Source: JAVVSK01 sp036654235
Lineage (GTDB): Bacteria > Bacillota > Clostridia > Christensenellales > CAG-138
Direction: 5' to 3'
NCBI GenBank assembly: GCA_036654235.1
Contig: JAVVSK010000010.1
Coordinates: forward strand, 1 to 60,486
DNA length: 60,486 bases
The notes beneath the pieces were generated by a model, which worked only from the letters and a program-made list of their open reading frames with translations, did no database searches and was not told where the DNA came from. Position 1 is the stretch's first letter. Each line of letters begins with the position of its first letter. This document shows positions 59,429-60,486 of the stretch, one piece after another. Made by a program: the position numbers and the translations under genes.

Positions 59429-60331
59429 ATGGCGTGGCGAGATGTGAATTTTCAGCAGTTTTCACTCAAGTATCCGAATGAAAACGCATGCAGAAAAAAG
59501 TTGTTCCAAATGCGATGGCCGGACGGGTTTATATGTCCGGATTGCGGATGCCGTGAGTATTATTTTATCGAAAAACGTCAAAGATATCAGTGCAAAGGAT
59601 GCAGAAAACAACATTCGGTGACTTCCGGAACGATAATGCATAAGACGCATTTGCCGCTAATCACGTGGTTTTGGGCGATGTATCTGGTTTCGCGGGATAA
59701 GCGCGCGTTTTCCGCAACCCGAATCAGCGACGAACTCAATATTTCAATAAAGGCGGCTTGGTTTCTTTTACATAGGCTAAGGAAAGCGATGGGGAATGAG
59801 ATTGAACGCAGTCGGCTCTCTGGAATCGTAGAAATTGGTGAGGTAAATTTCGGTAAGAGCGCTACACCGGAGCCGACTCCGCGCGGAATCGGGAAGCAGA
59901 CGGCTCTCGTTGGATTATCCGTAGACCCTGACGGAAAGCCGCTTTCGCTTCGAATTCAGCTGGTAGAAAATCGACGGGGAAGTACAATAGGACGCTTCGC
60001 GAAGAGAGTGATCGCGCCGGGCAGTCTAATACAAACCGACGAGCTTAGATGCTATCATAAATCACTTCAAAAAAATCATTTAAAGGAATATAGTCTTGAA
60101 TCCTCAAACCATATGTCGCTACGCTGGTTAAAAACCATAGTAATGAACGCGAAACTTGCAATCGAAGGAACGTTCCATGGTCTGGATTCAAAGTATCTTC
60201 AATCGTATTTTGATGAATTTTGTTTCAGATTCAATTTTCGTCACAAGCGAGAGCTTATTTTTAAAAATTTAATGCGCTGTATAATGGAATCTAAGCCATT
60301 TACCTTTGCTGATCTAAAGATAAACTATTAA
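59429..60331 (+). CDS. IS1595-family transposase, probably catalytically altered
   Basis: 300 aa from ATG 59429 (GGAGAAAAAA ribosome site). Zinc ribbon CPDCGC...CKGCRKQ with the RWPDGF lead-in and GTIMHKTHLPLITWFWAMYL are characteristic of IS1595/ISXO2 proteins. In the DDE domain the first acidic position, usually in VE(V/L)DET(Y)xGG, reads VEIGEVNFGK, so the Asp is Gly. The second Asp (QTDELRCYHKS) and the N-x-K near the end (MNAKLAIEGTFHGL) are kept. It may be a dying or repurposed copy. Terminal repeats were not found. Confidence 0.85.
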   Translation: MAWRDVNFQQFSLKYPNENACRKKLFQMRWPDGFICPDCGCREYYFIEKRQRYQCKGCRKQHSVTSGTIMHKTHLPLITWFWAMYLVSRDKRAFSATRISDELNISIKAAWFLLHRLRKAMGNEIERSRLSGIVEIGEVNFGKSATPEPTPRGIGKQTALVGLSVDPDGKPLSLRIQLVENRRGSTIGRFAKRVIAPGSLIQTDELRCYHKSLQKNHLKEYSLESSNHMSLRWLKTIVMNAKLAIEGTFHGLDSKYLQSYFDEFCFRFNFRHKRELIFKNLMRCIMESKPFTFADLKINY

Positions 60332-60486
60332 AAATTAGTTTGAAAGATATAAACGTTATTGAGCGATATAAGGTTTTTGAGCAACGTTTGCAACGTTCCT
60401 GTTCGGCATAGGGGAAAAATGATATTCATAGGGGAAAAATGATATTTATGCGATTTTATGTGAAGATGTTAATTATTTATATAGGG
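60332..60486. repeat. Spacer with a 20-bp tandem repeat
   Basis: CATAGGGGAAAAATGATATT occurs twice in a row at 60407-60426 and 60427-60446. CAACGTTTGCAACGTT precedes it. Could belong to the right end of the IS1595-type element. The window ends here. Confidence 0.8.

Overview
The window looks like origin-proximal chromosome of an anaerobic, probably endospore-forming, clostridium-like Firmicute, most likely from a metagenome assembly because it contains a 292-base N gap. The pointers are: a BofA-family sporulation protein, MreB, SMC, the gene order plsX-acpP-rnc-smc, indolepyruvate:ferredoxin oxidoreductase (iorAB), citrate lyase genes, a selenium-dependent molybdenum hydroxylase maturation set (yqeC-yqeB-selD), a secreted dockerin protein, and no aerobic respiration genes. 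Genes are of middling GC with AT-rich spacers. Genus or species cannot be named from this sequence.

Layout. 0-5.7 kb: tRNA-Asn, a two-domain RluA-type pseudouridine synthase fusion, an MFS exporter, a redox operon (TlpA-like lipoprotein, 46-aa CXXC protein, polyferredoxin) and bofA. 5.7-9.0 kb: an AT-rich accessory island with a HaeIII-like restriction-modification system and its small XRE regulator between two transposase remnants (IS1182-like and IS630-like), then an orphan XhlA-like/holin pair. 9.4-15.9 kb: a full F-type ATP synthase operon (atpI-like, B, E, F, very short H, A, G, D, C). 16-20 kb: a tandemly duplicated lipoprotein with the N gap inside one copy, a small unknown protein and a MalT/LuxR-type activator. 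20.2-20.95 kb: a GC-rich non-coding island, tRNA-Arg and an IS30 remnant. 21-25 kb: CapD/PglF-type sugar dehydratase, rpsU and a DUF4097-like lipoprotein. 25.1-27.7 kb: citD-citE-citF.

27.8-29.5 kb holds a candidate oriC: a 39-bp tandem repeat array, clustered DnaA boxes, a CTA trinucleotide run resembling DnaA-trios, then dnaN, with no dnaA beside it. 29.9-35.6 kb: glmL, selD, yqeB, yqeC, a hydrolase and a SIMPL protein, all on the minus strand. 36.4-40 kb: mreB and iorAB. 40-50 kb: tRNA-Thr, a YjbR protein, plsX-acpP-rnc-smc, a small membrane protein, five parS-like palindromes on a 40-bp repeat, a phosphohexomutase-like protein that has lost the usual catalytic motifs, and prfA. 50-53.5 kb: an ABC transporter pair, a SPOR protein, and a DRTGG/HATPase pair. 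53.7-60.5 kb: an unusual protein with about 54 cysteines, tRNA-Val, a Cu/Zn-SOD-like protein, a non-coding locus of hairpins with C5-6 loops, three secreted or envelope proteins (unknown, DUF4367-like, dockerin) and an IS1595-type transposase with an altered catalytic residue.

The most noteworthy items are the C-rich-loop hairpin locus (56.26-56.71 kb), the parS-like array next to smc, the oriC lacking dnaA, the phosphohexomutase pseudoenzyme, the 77-aa ATP synthase delta subunit and the tandem pseudouridine synthase. All family names are assigned by reading motifs and from memory of the families; no database search was run.
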